From Azospirillum rugosum (GTDB lineage: Bacteria; Pseudomonadota; Alphaproteobacteria; Azospirillales; Azospirillaceae): 64,000 nt of DNA. Position numbers and translations under genes: made by a program. Of the stretch, positions 51,715 to 59,996 are shown piece by piece; positions within the stretch are counted from its first letter, which is position 1, and every line of letters begins with the position of its first letter. Under the pieces are notes generated by a model. The model was not told the origin of the DNA, made no database searches, and saw only the letters and a program-made list of their open reading frames with translations. The stretch is from NCBI RefSeq assembly GCF_017876155.1, contig NZ_JAGINP010000009.1, positions 62,001-126,000 on the forward strand, given 5' to 3'.

Positions 51715-51901
51715 TGGGCCCCCACCCTAGCCCTCCCCCACTTCGCGGGGGAGGGAACTCCGCTGCCCGTCCATAAAGCCCTCCCCCGCCGAAGATGGGG
51801 GCGCAGAGCCGACGGCCGAAGGCCGGATGAGCGCCGAAGGCGATCATAGGCGGCGCGCGGTCGCGAGGCTTGCGAGCGACCGTGGTTAGGGTGGGGGCCC
51901 A
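51715..51901. repeat. TGGGCCCCCACCC palindromic repeat carrying a second element
   Basis: The outer repeat matches the copies at 19559 and 38006 (TGGGCCCCCACCC ... TTAGGGTGGGGGCCCA). After GAAGATGGGGG, about 84 bases (51802-51885) of unrelated sequence interrupt it, with hairpins GGCCGAAGGCC and GGTCGC...GCGACC. The inner part seems to be another repeat inserted into the first. Confidence 0.8.
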
Positions 51902-51928
51902 GCGCAACCACTCCCCAATCAACCAACC

Positions 51929-52396
51929 CTACTTGCCCGGATCCGGCTTCGGGTTGTTCTTCGCGTCGTCGGCCCGCTTGATCGGGGTGCGGCCGCCGGG
52001 GTCGGTCTTCATGCTGCGGTCGAGCGTCGGCTGGCCCGCCGACGGCGGCTGCTCCGCGGTCTGCGGGCGTTTGCGGCTTTCGTCCGTCAGGGTTTCGCCC
52101 GGCTTGGCGTTGGTGGCCGTGCTGTCGCCGCGCTTGGCGTCGGGCTGCATGGCGTCGCCCCGAGTCGGCGTCGACGGATCGGCCGGGCGGGCGAGGCGGT
52201 TGCCGGACGGCTGGCCGGACTGCTCGCCCACGCCCTTCTCGCCCTGCCCGTAGCTGCGGCCGGGATCGTCGGTGTCCTGGGGCGTGGCCCTCTGCATCGG
52301 CCCCTTCTGCGTCTCCAGCTGTCCCTGGCTCTGCGCCAGCGCGGCCGGCGATGCTGCCAGCACCAGCACGGCGGCGATTGCGGCAAGTTTGGTCAC
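51929..52396 (-). CDS. hypothetical secreted low-complexity protein
   Basis: This 155-residue protein has a signal peptide (about 1-21, ending ALA) and a mature part rich in Gln, Pro, Asp, Lys and Thr (for example DPGRSYGQGEKGVGEQSGQP) without hydrophobic segments. It is probably disordered in the periplasm. It starts with GTG at 52396. No family recognised. It is next to a GC-rich repeat and divergent from the winged-helix gene. Confidence 0.55.
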   Translation of the reverse strand: MTKLAAIAAVLVLAASPAALAQSQGQLETQKGPMQRATPQDTDDPGRSYGQGEKGVGEQSGQPSGNRLARPADPSTPTRGDAMQPDAKRGDSTATNAKPGETLTDESRKRPQTAEQPPSAGQPTLDRSMKTDPGGRTPIKRADDAKNNPKPDPGK

Positions 52397-52590
52397 GATT
52401 GCGTTTCCCCTGGTTGATCACATCCCATCGTTCCCCGACCAACAGGAGGTCCACCGCCGCCGTTCCTTCCCACGATGTTCCATATGAGCACCCTCAGCGC
52501 ACTGGACTTGGCGTGCCCTCCGCCTTACGTTGGAGGGTGGCGGCTGCCGAACGTCGGCGACGCCCACCCATCAACGCCCAGGGGGTCGCC

Positions 52591-53136
52591 ATGTACCGTG
52601 ACAACTCGCTGATGCCGAAGGAGGCCGTGCGCCTCGCCGTCCTGGGCACGCTGATCCAGGATGGTCCGAAGCGCTACGCCGAGCTCGCCGGAGCGCTCCG
52701 CCATTTCCTGGACCGCATCGTCGGGCCGTCGCTCGACCTGATGGGCACCTCGCTGGAGATGCTGCGCTACGAGGGGCTGGTCGAGGCCCTGGACGGCACC
52801 GGCATGGAGGACAACGCCCTGCTCGGCGCCACCGCCGCCGGCCGGACGGAGTTCGACACGCTGATGCGCGCCAACGTCCGCGCGCCGTCCGCCGACGGGC
52901 TGAACAAGCTGGTCATCGCGCTGAAGCTGCGCTTCCTGCATCTGCTGGATGCCGAGGCGCAGCGCGACCAGATCGACCACCTCGCGTCCCTGTGCGAGAC
53001 GGAGCTGGCGCGGCTGGGCGACCTGAAACGGGCCAGCGCCGGCACCGAGGGCCACTTCGACGCGTGGCTCGACCTGGACATTGCCCAGGCCGAGGAGCGG
53101 CTCGCCTGGTTCAACGCGCTGCTGGCGCGCCTGTAA
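52591..53136 (+). CDS. winged-helix (PadR-like) protein
   Basis: This 181-residue protein looks like a PadR-type regulator. The first 90 residues suggest a winged helix (AVLGTLIQDGPKRYAELAGA, LEMLRYEGLVEALDGTGMED). The second half is a long helical segment (LKLRFLHLLDAEAQRDQIDH, ETELARLGDLKRAS) that in PadR proteins mediates dimer formation. The ATG at 52591 follows GGGGGTCGCC. Ligand and targets are unknown. Confidence 0.65.
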   Translation: MYRDNSLMPKEAVRLAVLGTLIQDGPKRYAELAGALRHFLDRIVGPSLDLMGTSLEMLRYEGLVEALDGTGMEDNALLGATAAGRTEFDTLMRANVRAPSADGLNKLVIALKLRFLHLLDAEAQRDQIDHLASLCETELARLGDLKRASAGTEGHFDAWLDLDIAQAEERLAWFNALLARL

Positions 53137-53276
53137 CGATCCCCACACCCAAACGGCTATGACGAAACGGCGCGGCGTTTTGGCCGCGTCATACGCGAGC
53201 GTTTGTTTCGCGTTCGGGTTCTGGTGTAACTTTGGGATTGCAAGACCGCCCCAGAGTCCCAACCCGGAAACGAGCC

Positions 53277-54053
53277 ATGGCCGCCAACCTGTCGCCCGAC
53301 GATCTTGAAGACCGCCTGCGCCTCGAATTCATCGACGACGCCCGCGACCGGCTGGAGGTGATGAACGCCGCCATCGACGGCGTCCGCAAGGGCACGCGCG
53401 CCCACCCAGACGCCATCGGCGTGCTGCGGCTGGAGGCACACAACTTCAAGGGCATGGGGACCAGCTTCGGCTACCCGACGGTCAGCCTGGTGGCGCACCG
53501 GCTGGAGGATTACCTGGCCGGGCTGAAGGAGCTGGACCTGCGGCAGCTGTCCGATTCGCAGACCTTCGTGGACCGCATCGCCGAGCTGGTCGACCGCGCC
53601 GAGCAGCCGATGGTCGCGGAGACCAACCGGATCATCCGCGCCCTGCCCGTGCGCTACCAGTTCGAGATCACCGACGTGGAGGTCCGCGACGTCGAGATCA
53701 TGCTGGTCACCCCGTCCAAGGTCGTGTCCAAGAAAGTGGGAACGGAACTGGCGGCCTGCGGCTTCCGCACCGTGACGGTCGGCGACCCCATCGAGTCGAT
53801 CAGCCTCGCCGTGCGCGTGCCGCCGGACATGGTGATCGCGTCGATGGTGATGGACGGCCTGTCGGGCCTGGACCTGATCCGCGGCCTGCGCGCCATGAGC
53901 GTCACCCGCGACGTGCCGATGGCGCTCCTGACCTCGCTCCAGCTCGACAACCCGGCGCTGAAGGAAATCCCGCACGGCGTGTCGGTCATCCGCGTCGGCG
54001 AGCATTTCGGCGAGGACTTCGCGGCGGTGGTGGCGAAGCACAACCTCGGTTGA
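53277..54053 (+). CDS. Hpt-domain protein with a receiver-like C-terminus
   Basis: This 258-residue protein combines a histidine phosphotransfer domain (about 10-115; His55 in EAHNFKG) with a receiver-like domain (about 138-255). The receiver lacks the phospho-acceptor: where PDLVLLDV is usual, PDMVIASM has Ser189. The fold otherwise continues normally (GLSGLDLIRGLRAM, MALLTSLQLDNPAL). It may pass phosphate through His55 while the receiver half acts as a binding module. No kinase is adjacent. The ATG at 53277 opens the protein; ACGAGCC precedes it weakly. Confidence 0.75.
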   Translation: MAANLSPDDLEDRLRLEFIDDARDRLEVMNAAIDGVRKGTRAHPDAIGVLRLEAHNFKGMGTSFGYPTVSLVAHRLEDYLAGLKELDLRQLSDSQTFVDRIAELVDRAEQPMVAETNRIIRALPVRYQFEITDVEVRDVEIMLVTPSKVVSKKVGTELAACGFRTVTVGDPIESISLAVRVPPDMVIASMVMDGLSGLDLIRGLRAMSVTRDVPMALLTSLQLDNPALKEIPHGVSVIRVGEHFGEDFAAVVAKHNLG

Positions 54054-54070
54054 GGGGTGGTTGGATTCTC

Positions 54071-54243
54071 GGGGGCAACAGGGGCTTCACGGATTGCGCG
54101 GATTTGAAGCACGGATTACACGGATTTCGTTATTGCTTGCTCAGTACGGGCCTATCGAGAAGCCGCGACCCGCCAAGCATCAAAGAAAATCCGTATAATC
54201 CGTGCTTAAATCCGTGAAATCCGTGGAAACCCTGTTGTCCCCC
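54071..54243. repeat. long inverted repeat with GGATTT/AAATCC arms
   Basis: The left arm GGGGGCAACAGGG, then CACGGATT...CACGGATT, is mirrored by AATCCGTG...AATCCGTGG and CCCTGTTGTCCCC on the right. The whole forms an imperfect inverted repeat of about 173 bases. It is more AT-rich than the surroundings and lies between convergent genes. Confidence 0.8.
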
Positions 54244-54261
54244 AACGGGCAACCACGCCCA

Positions 54262-54999
54262 TCAATACAGATGCTGACCGCCGGTGATGAACATCTCCGT
54301 CCCGGTGACGTAGCCCGAATCCGGGCCGCACAGGTAGAAGATCACCGACGCGACGTCCTCCGGCGTGCCCATGCGCTTCAGGGGGATGCGCGGGATCAGC
54401 ACGTCGTATTCGGGGCCGGTCATGGAGGTCTCGATCTCGCCCGGCGCCACGGCGTTGACGCGCACGCCGATCTCCGCAAACTCCACGGCCATCTCGCGGG
54501 TCAGGCCCGACAGCGCCGCCTTGGAGGTGGAATAGGCGGAGCCCGCGAAGGGGTGCACCGAATGCCCGGCGATGGAGGTCACGTTGACGATCGCCCCCTT
54601 GGCCCGCGACAGCGGGGCCGCGAAGCCGCGGGCGAGCACCAGGGGCGCGAAGAAGTTCAGCTCGAACACCCGGTGCCAGCCCTCGATGGCGCCGTTCAGG
54701 CAGCCGAGGCGCTCCTTGATCGGCGTCTTGGGCGAGATGCCGGCGTTGTTGACCAGCGCGTGCAGCGGCTCCCCGTCCAGCGCGCGGTTGGCCTCCTCCA
54801 CGAAGCGGGCGCGGCTGTCCGGGTCGGACAGGTCGGTCGCGATGTGGTGGGTCCAGTTGGGATCCCGGCGGCAATGGTCCGGCACCTCCTCGCGCGAGCA
54901 GGAGATGACGCGCCAGCCCTCGGCGCTGAAGCGCTGCACGGTGGCGTGGCCGATGCCCCGGCTCGCGCCGGTGAGAATGACGGTTTTACGGTGCGGCAT
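54262..54999 (-). CDS. short-chain dehydrogenase/reductase
   Basis: This 245-residue classical SDR has the NAD(P)-binding TGASRGIG near the N-terminus, NNAG (VNNAGISPKTP), catalytic Ser in VTSIAGHS and Y-x3-K in SAYSTSKAAL. The end, SGYVTGTEMFITGGQ, is typical. It oxidises or reduces an unknown alcohol or ketone. The ATG at 54999 opens the nucleotide-binding motif; upstream in-frame codons lack coding character. It is divergent from the ChaN-PDZ gene. Confidence 0.88.
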   Translation of the reverse strand: MPHRKTVILTGASRGIGHATVQRFSAEGWRVISCSREEVPDHCRRDPNWTHHIATDLSDPDSRARFVEEANRALDGEPLHALVNNAGISPKTPIKERLGCLNGAIEGWHRVFELNFFAPLVLARGFAAPLSRAKGAIVNVTSIAGHSVHPFAGSAYSTSKAALSGLTREMAVEFAEIGVRVNAVAPGEIETSMTGPEYDVLIPRIPLKRMGTPEDVASVIFYLCGPDSGYVTGTEMFITGGQHLY

Positions 55000-55160
55000 G
55001 GCGCATACGATAGCGCGCTTCGCCGCAGGGCGCCAGCGGGGCCATTCGTCATCAGCATTGCGGCGGTTGACGGCCACGGTTGACGGCTGTCCGGTCACGC
55101 CCAACCTTCAGGCCAGACCATTCATCAGGTCGTGGTCATGAATCGAGGAGGGTTGGTCAC

Positions 55161-56345
55161 GTGCTGTCCCGTCTGATCGCCGCGATTCTGGTCGCCGGCA
55201 CGGCCGCCCTGCCCTCCTCCGGCCGCGCGGCCGCCCCGGCGGGGTCCGACCTGCCGCCCGCCGCCTGCGTCAAGCCCGGCGGCTGGTCGGACGCCCAGGC
55301 CCGCCCCATGGACACCGGCGACCTGCTGCGCCGCGCCGCCGACGCGCCGGTCGTCCTGCTGGGGGAGCGGCACGACAGCGCCGACCACCACCGCTGGCAG
55401 CTGCACACGCTGATTGCGCTCTACACCATGAACCCGAACCTCGCCATCGGGCTGGAGATGCTGCCGCGCAGCGCCCAGCCGGCGCTCGACCGCTGGACCG
55501 CCGGCACGATCACCGAGGCCGAGCTGCTGAAGGAGACCAACTGGCGCAAGGCCTGGGGCTACGACGCGCAGTTCTACCTGCCCATCCTGAACTTCGCGCG
55601 GATGAACCGGCTGCCGCTGGTCGCGCTGAACGTGGAGCGCGGGCTGGTCACCCGCACCGCGCGGGAGGGCTGGGCGGCCATCCCCCCGCCCGACCGCCAG
55701 GGCGTCGGCAACCCGGCGCCGCCCAGTTCCGCCTACGTGAAGCGCCTGCGCGAGGCCATGGACTCCCATGGCCCAGGCGAGCGCAGCGCCGACAGCTTCC
55801 AGCGCTTCGTCGAGGCGCAGTCGGTCTGGGACCGCGCCATGGCGGAGCGCATCGCCGAGACGCGCCGCGACACCAACCGCAGCGTGGTCGCCATCCTCGG
55901 CATGGGCCATGTGGAGGGGCACGACGGCGTGCCGTACCAGCTGGCCGACCTCGGCATCGGCAATTCCCTCGTCCTGCTGCCCTGGGACCCCGAGCGGCCC
56001 TGCGACGCGCTGGACGGGCGGATCGCCGACGCGGTCTACGGCCTGCGCGACGCCGACCCGTCCGACGCCGACGAGCCGCCCCGCCCGCGCCTGGGCGTGA
56101 TGCTGGAACCCGGCAACGGCGGCCCCCAGGTGCGGTCGGTGATGGACGGCAGCGTCGCCGCCGCCGCGGGCCTCGCCCCCGGGGACATAGTGGTCGCGGC
56201 GGCCGGCACGCCGGTGCGCGACGCCTCCGACCTGACCGCGGTGGTGCAGCGCCAAGCGCCCGGGACCTGGCTGCCCCTGACGATCAAGCGCGACCAGGGC
56301 ACCAAGGAACTGGTGGCGAAGTTCCCGGTGGAACAGCAGCCGTAG
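55161..56345 (+). CDS. ChaN-like (heme/iron-regulated lipoprotein type) protein fused to a PDZ domain
   Basis: This 394-residue exported protein (signal about 1-24) has a ChaN/Haem_bdPlus domain in residues about 55-290 (VVLLGERHDSADHHRWQLHT, LAIGLEMLPRSAQPALDRWT, IAILGMGHVEGHDGVP-type end). A PDZ domain follows in about 305-390 (LGVMLEPGNGGPQVRSVMDG, AGLAPGDIVVAAAGTPV). ChaN proteins bind heme in some bacteria. The added PDZ domain suggests that it docks on a partner. GTG at 55161 follows GAGGAGGG. Its TAG stop lies inside the palindromic repeat that starts at 56342. Confidence 0.8.
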   Translation: MLSRLIAAILVAGTAALPSSGRAAAPAGSDLPPAACVKPGGWSDAQARPMDTGDLLRRAADAPVVLLGERHDSADHHRWQLHTLIALYTMNPNLAIGLEMLPRSAQPALDRWTAGTITEAELLKETNWRKAWGYDAQFYLPILNFARMNRLPLVALNVERGLVTRTAREGWAAIPPPDRQGVGNPAPPSSAYVKRLREAMDSHGPGERSADSFQRFVEAQSVWDRAMAERIAETRRDTNRSVVAILGMGHVEGHDGVPYQLADLGIGNSLVLLPWDPERPCDALDGRIADAVYGLRDADPSDADEPPRPRLGVMLEPGNGGPQVRSVMDGSVAAAAGLAPGDIVVAAAGTPVRDASDLTAVVQRQAPGTWLPLTIKRDQGTKELVAKFPVEQQP

Positions 56346-56416
56346 GTTGGGTGGAGGCGCAGCCGCAACCCAACAAGCGCACCTGTTGGGTTGCGCTGAC
56401 GCTCCACCCAACCTAC
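56342..56416. repeat. GTAGGTTGGGTGGAG inverted repeat overlapping a stop codon
   Basis: GTAGGTTGGGTGGAGGCGCA and its inverse, 75 bases. The TAG in the first GTAGG is the stop codon of the preceding gene. Confidence 0.85.
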
Positions 56417-56437
56417 GGGGCTACGGGGCACGCTTTG

Positions 56438-57004
56438 TCAGAGCATCCGCTCCCACTGCGCCAGAACGTCGGGGGCGGGGTTGACGGCGGGGGCGTAGTC
56501 GGTGCGGCCGAGGCGTGCCTGATGCTCGCGCAGGGCCCAGTGCACCGTCGGGAAGGCCAGATCGCCCCAGGGGATTTCGTCCCAGCGGAACAGGCCGACC
56601 TCCTGGCTTTCCGGGCCGGCGGAGACGTCCGGCGACAGCAGGCGGGCGCGGAAGATCATCTGCACCTGGCTGATGCGCGGGATGTCGTAGACGGCGAGCA
56701 GCGAGTCGATCTCGATTCGCGCCCGCGCCTCCTCCCACGCCTCGCGGGCCGCACCCTCCATGGTGCTCTCGCGCTCCTCCATGAAGCCGGCGGGCAGGGT
56801 CCAGAAGCCCTTGCGCGGCTCGATGGCGCGGCGGCACAGCAGGATGCGGTCCTCCCACACCGCCACCGACCCCACGACGATCAGCGGGTTCTGATAGGCG
56901 ATGTAGCCGCAGTCGGGACACATCAGCCGCTCGCGGTCTTCACCGGCGGGGATGGCGCGGACGCGGGGGCCCTGGGGAGCGGTCGGAGGGGTCGGATCGG
57001 ACAT
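56438..57004 (-). CDS. Nudix hydrolase, NudC-like
   Basis: This 188-residue protein has one zinc-type pair (CPDC, residues 29-32) and a Nudix box at about 73-95 (GFMEERESTMEGAAREAWEE). The glycine usual near the end of the box is replaced by Arg94. NADH pyrophosphatase and ADP-ribose hydrolases share this layout; NudC normally has a second CxxC pair, which is missing. It hydrolyses nucleoside diphosphate derivatives, exact substrate unknown. The ATG at 57004 is the first in frame. Confidence 0.82.
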   Translation of the reverse strand: MSDPTPPTAPQGPRVRAIPAGEDRERLMCPDCGYIAYQNPLIVVGSVAVWEDRILLCRRAIEPRKGFWTLPAGFMEERESTMEGAAREAWEEARARIEIDSLLAVYDIPRISQVQMIFRARLLSPDVSAGPESQEVGLFRWDEIPWGDLAFPTVHWALREHQARLGRTDYAPAVNPAPDVLAQWERML

Positions 57005-57100
57005 GCGTCGGATATGGCGCGAACGGGCAAGCGGGGCAAGCCCGCCGATGGTCGCGCCTTACAGCCGCCATACACAGCCCCCATACACGGCCGCGCTTAC

Positions 57101-57115
57101 GTTCATCACACGTTC
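57101..57115. promoter_or_regulatory. LexA (SOS) box upstream of rmuC
   Basis: GTTCATCACACGTTC fits GTTC-N7-GTTC exactly, about 85 bases before the rmuC ATG and about 100 bases before the divergent Nudix gene start. Confidence 0.75.
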
Positions 57116-57198
57116 CCTTTCGCGTTTCGTTCCGGCCGGGCTTCCTGTAGGCTGCCGCGGGAGAAGGAAGGGTTTTGGGGGCCGGATCGGTGACGTCC

Positions 57199-58617
57199 AT
57201 GCAGTTCGCGTTCGACGGGGCGTCGGTGGCGCTCGGGCTCCTGCTGGGGGCCGTGCTCGCCGGGGCGGCCGTGCGGCTGTTCGCCGCGCGGACGGAGGCC
57301 GAGGCCAACGCCCTCCACGCCGAGCTGATCACCCGCCTCGACATGGCCGAGCGGATCGAGGACGACCTGCGCGAGGAGGTGGAGGCGCGCGACCACCAGA
57401 TCGCCCGGCTGAACGGCGAGCTGGCGGCATCGCGCGAGCGATCGGCCGAACTGTCCACCACGCTCGCCAAGGAGCGCGCCGCGTCGGCGGAGAAGCTGGC
57501 CCTGCTGGAGCGGGCGCAGGCGACACTGTCCGACAGCTTCAAGGCCCTGTCGGCGGAGGCGCTGCGCTCCAACAACCAGAGCTTCCTCGACCTCGCCAAG
57601 GAGACGCTGGCGACCTTCCAGGAGCAGGCCAAAGGCGACCTGGAGAAGCGGCAGGCGGCCATCTCCGACATCGTCGCCCCGGTGCGCCAGTCGCTGGAGA
57701 AGATGGACGGCCAGATCCAGGAGATGGAGCGCACCCGCGCCGGCGCCTACGAGGGGCTGAAGCAGCAGGTGCTGTCGATGCTGGACACGCAGGCGCAGCT
57801 GCGCGCGGAGACCGGCAATCTCGTCCGCGCCCTGCGCACGCCGGTGGCGCGCGGGCGCTGGGGCGAAATCCAGCTGCGCCGGGTCTGCGAGATGGCCGGG
57901 ATGCTCGACCACTGCGACTTCGTGGAGCAGGCGACCGTCGACAGCGTGGCCGGCAAGCTGCGCCCCGACCTCGTGGTGAAGCTGCCAGGCGGGAAGACCA
58001 TCGTGGTGGACGCCAAGACCCCGCTGGAAGGCTATCTCGACGGGGTGCAGGCCGACAGCGACGGCGCGCGGCACGACGGCCTGTCGCGCCACGCCCGCCA
58101 CGTGCGGGAGCACATGAAGCAGCTGGGCGCCAAGGCCTATTGGGACCAGTTCGAGGACACGCCGGAGTTCGTCGTGCTGTTCCTGCCCGGCGAGAACTTC
58201 TTCTCCGCGGCGCTGGAGCACGACCCGGCGCTGATCGAGGCGGGCATCGACCACCGGGTGATCCTGGCCACCCCGACGACGCTGATCGCGCTGCTGCGCG
58301 CCGTCGCCTACGGCTGGCGGCAGGAGCGGCTGGCCGACAACGCGCGGGAGATCAGCGGCCTGGGCGCCGAACTCTACAAGCGCCTGCACGACCTGGGCGG
58401 CCACATGGAGCGTCTGGGCCTGCAGCTGGAAAAGGCCGTCGGCTGCTACAACGGCGCCGTCGGCAGCCTGGAATCCCGCGTGCTGGTCAGCGCCCGCCGC
58501 TTCCGCGACCTGCACGTCACGCCGGACGGCGCAGAGGACATACCCCTGCTGGAACCGCTGGACCACGCCCCCCGCCAGCTTCAGGCACCGGAGCTGCGCG
58601 CAAAAGTGGGAACGTAA
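57199..58617 (+). CDS. rmuC: DNA recombination protein RmuC
   Basis: This 472-residue protein has an N-terminal membrane helix (residues 8-26), a long coiled coil (about 30-160, DLREEVEARDHQIARLNGEL) and the RmuC nuclease-like domain (about 200-410, ARGRWGEIQLRRVCEMAGML, RPDLVVKLPGGKTIVVDAKT). The family limits inversions and acts in DNA recombination. A LexA-type box upstream suggests SOS induction. The ATG at 57199 is used; a GTG nine bases earlier is an alternative. Confidence 0.9.
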   Translation: MQFAFDGASVALGLLLGAVLAGAAVRLFAARTEAEANALHAELITRLDMAERIEDDLREEVEARDHQIARLNGELAASRERSAELSTTLAKERAASAEKLALLERAQATLSDSFKALSAEALRSNNQSFLDLAKETLATFQEQAKGDLEKRQAAISDIVAPVRQSLEKMDGQIQEMERTRAGAYEGLKQQVLSMLDTQAQLRAETGNLVRALRTPVARGRWGEIQLRRVCEMAGMLDHCDFVEQATVDSVAGKLRPDLVVKLPGGKTIVVDAKTPLEGYLDGVQADSDGARHDGLSRHARHVREHMKQLGAKAYWDQFEDTPEFVVLFLPGENFFSAALEHDPALIEAGIDHRVILATPTTLIALLRAVAYGWRQERLADNAREISGLGAELYKRLHDLGGHMERLGLQLEKAVGCYNGAVGSLESRVLVSARRFRDLHVTPDGAEDIPLLEPLDHAPRQLQAPELRAKVGT

Positions 58618-58803
58618 GGGAGAGTCCCGCAACCGTCTTTTGCCTTGCAAACGCGGAGGGCGGTTCCAACATCCCTGATGTCATTCTGCTTCGGACTGCC
58701 GGCCTGCTACGCCTTCGGGTGCCCAGATCGTCGCTATGCCTGGACACAGTCTGATGCGTCGCACCGGTCGATGCGGCGCCACTCATTCCATGGGGGACAA
58801 ACC
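58618..58803 (+). promoter_or_regulatory. 5' region of the cold-shock gene
   Basis: 186 bases between rmuC and the cold-shock gene, likely to hold its promoter and a long untranslated leader, as is usual for csp genes. No open frame here looks real. Confidence 0.4.
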
Positions 58804-59013
58804 ATGCCCGTTGGCACCGTCAAGTGGTTCAACAGCACCAAGGGTTACGGATTCATTCAGCCGGACAACGGCGGCGCGGACGTGTTCGTCCACATCTCCG
58901 CCGTCGAGCGCGCCGGCCTCCGCAGCCTGAACGAGGGCCAGAAGGTTTCCTACGAGGAACAGCGCGACCCGAAGCGCGGCAAGACCTCGGCGGAGAACCT
59001 GAAGGCCGTCTAA
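58804..59013 (+). CDS. cspA: CspA-family cold-shock protein
   Basis: This 69-residue single cold-shock domain protein begins [20 protein letters not shown]. It contains the two RNA-binding motifs KGYGFI and VFVHISAVE, which melt RNA secondary structure. The length is typical of CspA. An intrinsic terminator follows at 59036. Several csp paralogues usually exist, so the symbol is generic. Confidence 0.92.
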   Translation: MPVGTVKWFNSTKGYGFIQPDNGGADVFVHISAVERAGLRSLNEGQKVSYEEQRDPKRGKTSAENLKAV

Positions 59014-59035
59014 GCGACCTCATGTCGCGCGTCTG

Positions 59036-59064
59036 AAGGGGCACCGGGCGACCGGTGCCCCTTT
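59036..59064 (+). terminator. intrinsic terminator of the cold-shock gene
   Basis: AAGGGGCACCGG-GCGA-CCGGTGCCCCTT, a perfect 12-pair hairpin with a four-base loop followed by TTTCC, 22 bases after the stop codon. Confidence 0.88.
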
Positions 59065-59110
59065 CCGTTGCGCGCCTGTTTTCCCGTCACCCGATTTCGG
59101 AGTTTTCCAC

Positions 59111-59341
59111 ATGGCCAAGGTCAAGAAGAAGCAGCAGGCGGACAACGGCTTCGTCCTGTTCGACGTGTTCTACGAGGACGGCGCCCGCACCTCCAACCGC
59201 AAGGTCCCCAGCGCGCTGGTCGGCGGCCTGGACGGCGACGAGCCGGCCCGCGCCTTCCTTGAGGAGCAGGACAACAAGATCGCCGAAATGTCCGGCAACC
59301 CCCGCGGCCCCATCAAGACCATCACCCGGTCGGCGGTGTGA
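59111..59341 (+). CDS. conserved hypothetical small protein, 76 residues
   Basis: This 76-residue basic protein begins MAKVKKKQQADNGFVLFDVF and continues YEDGARTSNRKVPSALVGGL. It looks soluble and folded; the Lys-rich start resembles nucleic-acid-binding tails. No family is recognised. It lies between the cold-shock and def genes, separated from both by about 100 bases. Confidence 0.65.
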   Translation: MAKVKKKQQADNGFVLFDVFYEDGARTSNRKVPSALVGGLDGDEPARAFLEEQDNKIAEMSGNPRGPIKTITRSAV

Positions 59342-59456
59342 TCCGCAGCTCCGGCGGGCTGTTTGCAGAGGGGGTGTCGGCGTTCCTTGACCTGACGGCC
59401 CGCCCTCCATATTTTGGAATTTTGTAACTCACCCCTTGCACCGTTGCCGAGTCCCC

Positions 59457-59969
59457 ATGGCCGTTCTGGATATCCTCGTCGCCCCGCACCCGGTCCTGAA
59501 GCAGAAGGCGAAGCCCGTCGAGAAGGTCGACGCGCGCGTCGCCAAGCTGATGGACGACATGGTCGAGACCATGTACGCCGCGAAGGGCATCGGCCTCGCC
59601 GCCCCGCAGATCGGCGTGCTGGAGCGCGTCATCGTCGTGGACGTGCACGAAAAGGATGAGGAGCCGAACCCGATCCGGCTCGCCAACCCGGAGATCGTCT
59701 GGAAGTCGGACGAGACCTCCGTCTGCGAGGAAGGCTGCCTGTCCGTGCCCGACCAGTTCGCCGAGGTGACCCGCCCCTCCGCGATCCGCGTCCGCTACCT
59801 CGACGAAAAGAACGAGGTGCGCGAGATGGAGGCCGACGGCATGCTGGCCACCTGCATCCAGCACGAGATCGACCACCTGAACGGCGTGCTGTTCGTGGAT
59901 TACCTGTCGATGCTGAAGCGCAACATGATCCTGCGCAAGGTGCAGAAGATGCAGCGCGCGGGCGCCTGA
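59457..59969 (+). CDS. def: peptide deformylase
   Basis: This 170-residue metalloenzyme removes the formyl group from nascent proteins. The three motifs are intact: GIGLAAPQ (residues 44-51), EGCLS with metal ligand Cys94, and QHEIDH with His136 and His140 as the other ligands and Glu137 as catalytic base. It heads the def-fmt-truA operon; fmt follows 27 bases later. Confidence 0.97.
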   Translation: MAVLDILVAPHPVLKQKAKPVEKVDARVAKLMDDMVETMYAAKGIGLAAPQIGVLERVIVVDVHEKDEEPNPIRLANPEIVWKSDETSVCEEGCLSVPDQFAEVTRPSAIRVRYLDEKNEVREMEADGMLATCIQHEIDHLNGVLFVDYLSMLKRNMILRKVQKMQRAGA

Positions 59970-59996
59970 CCGACCTCTTTCCTGGACTGCCTTCCC

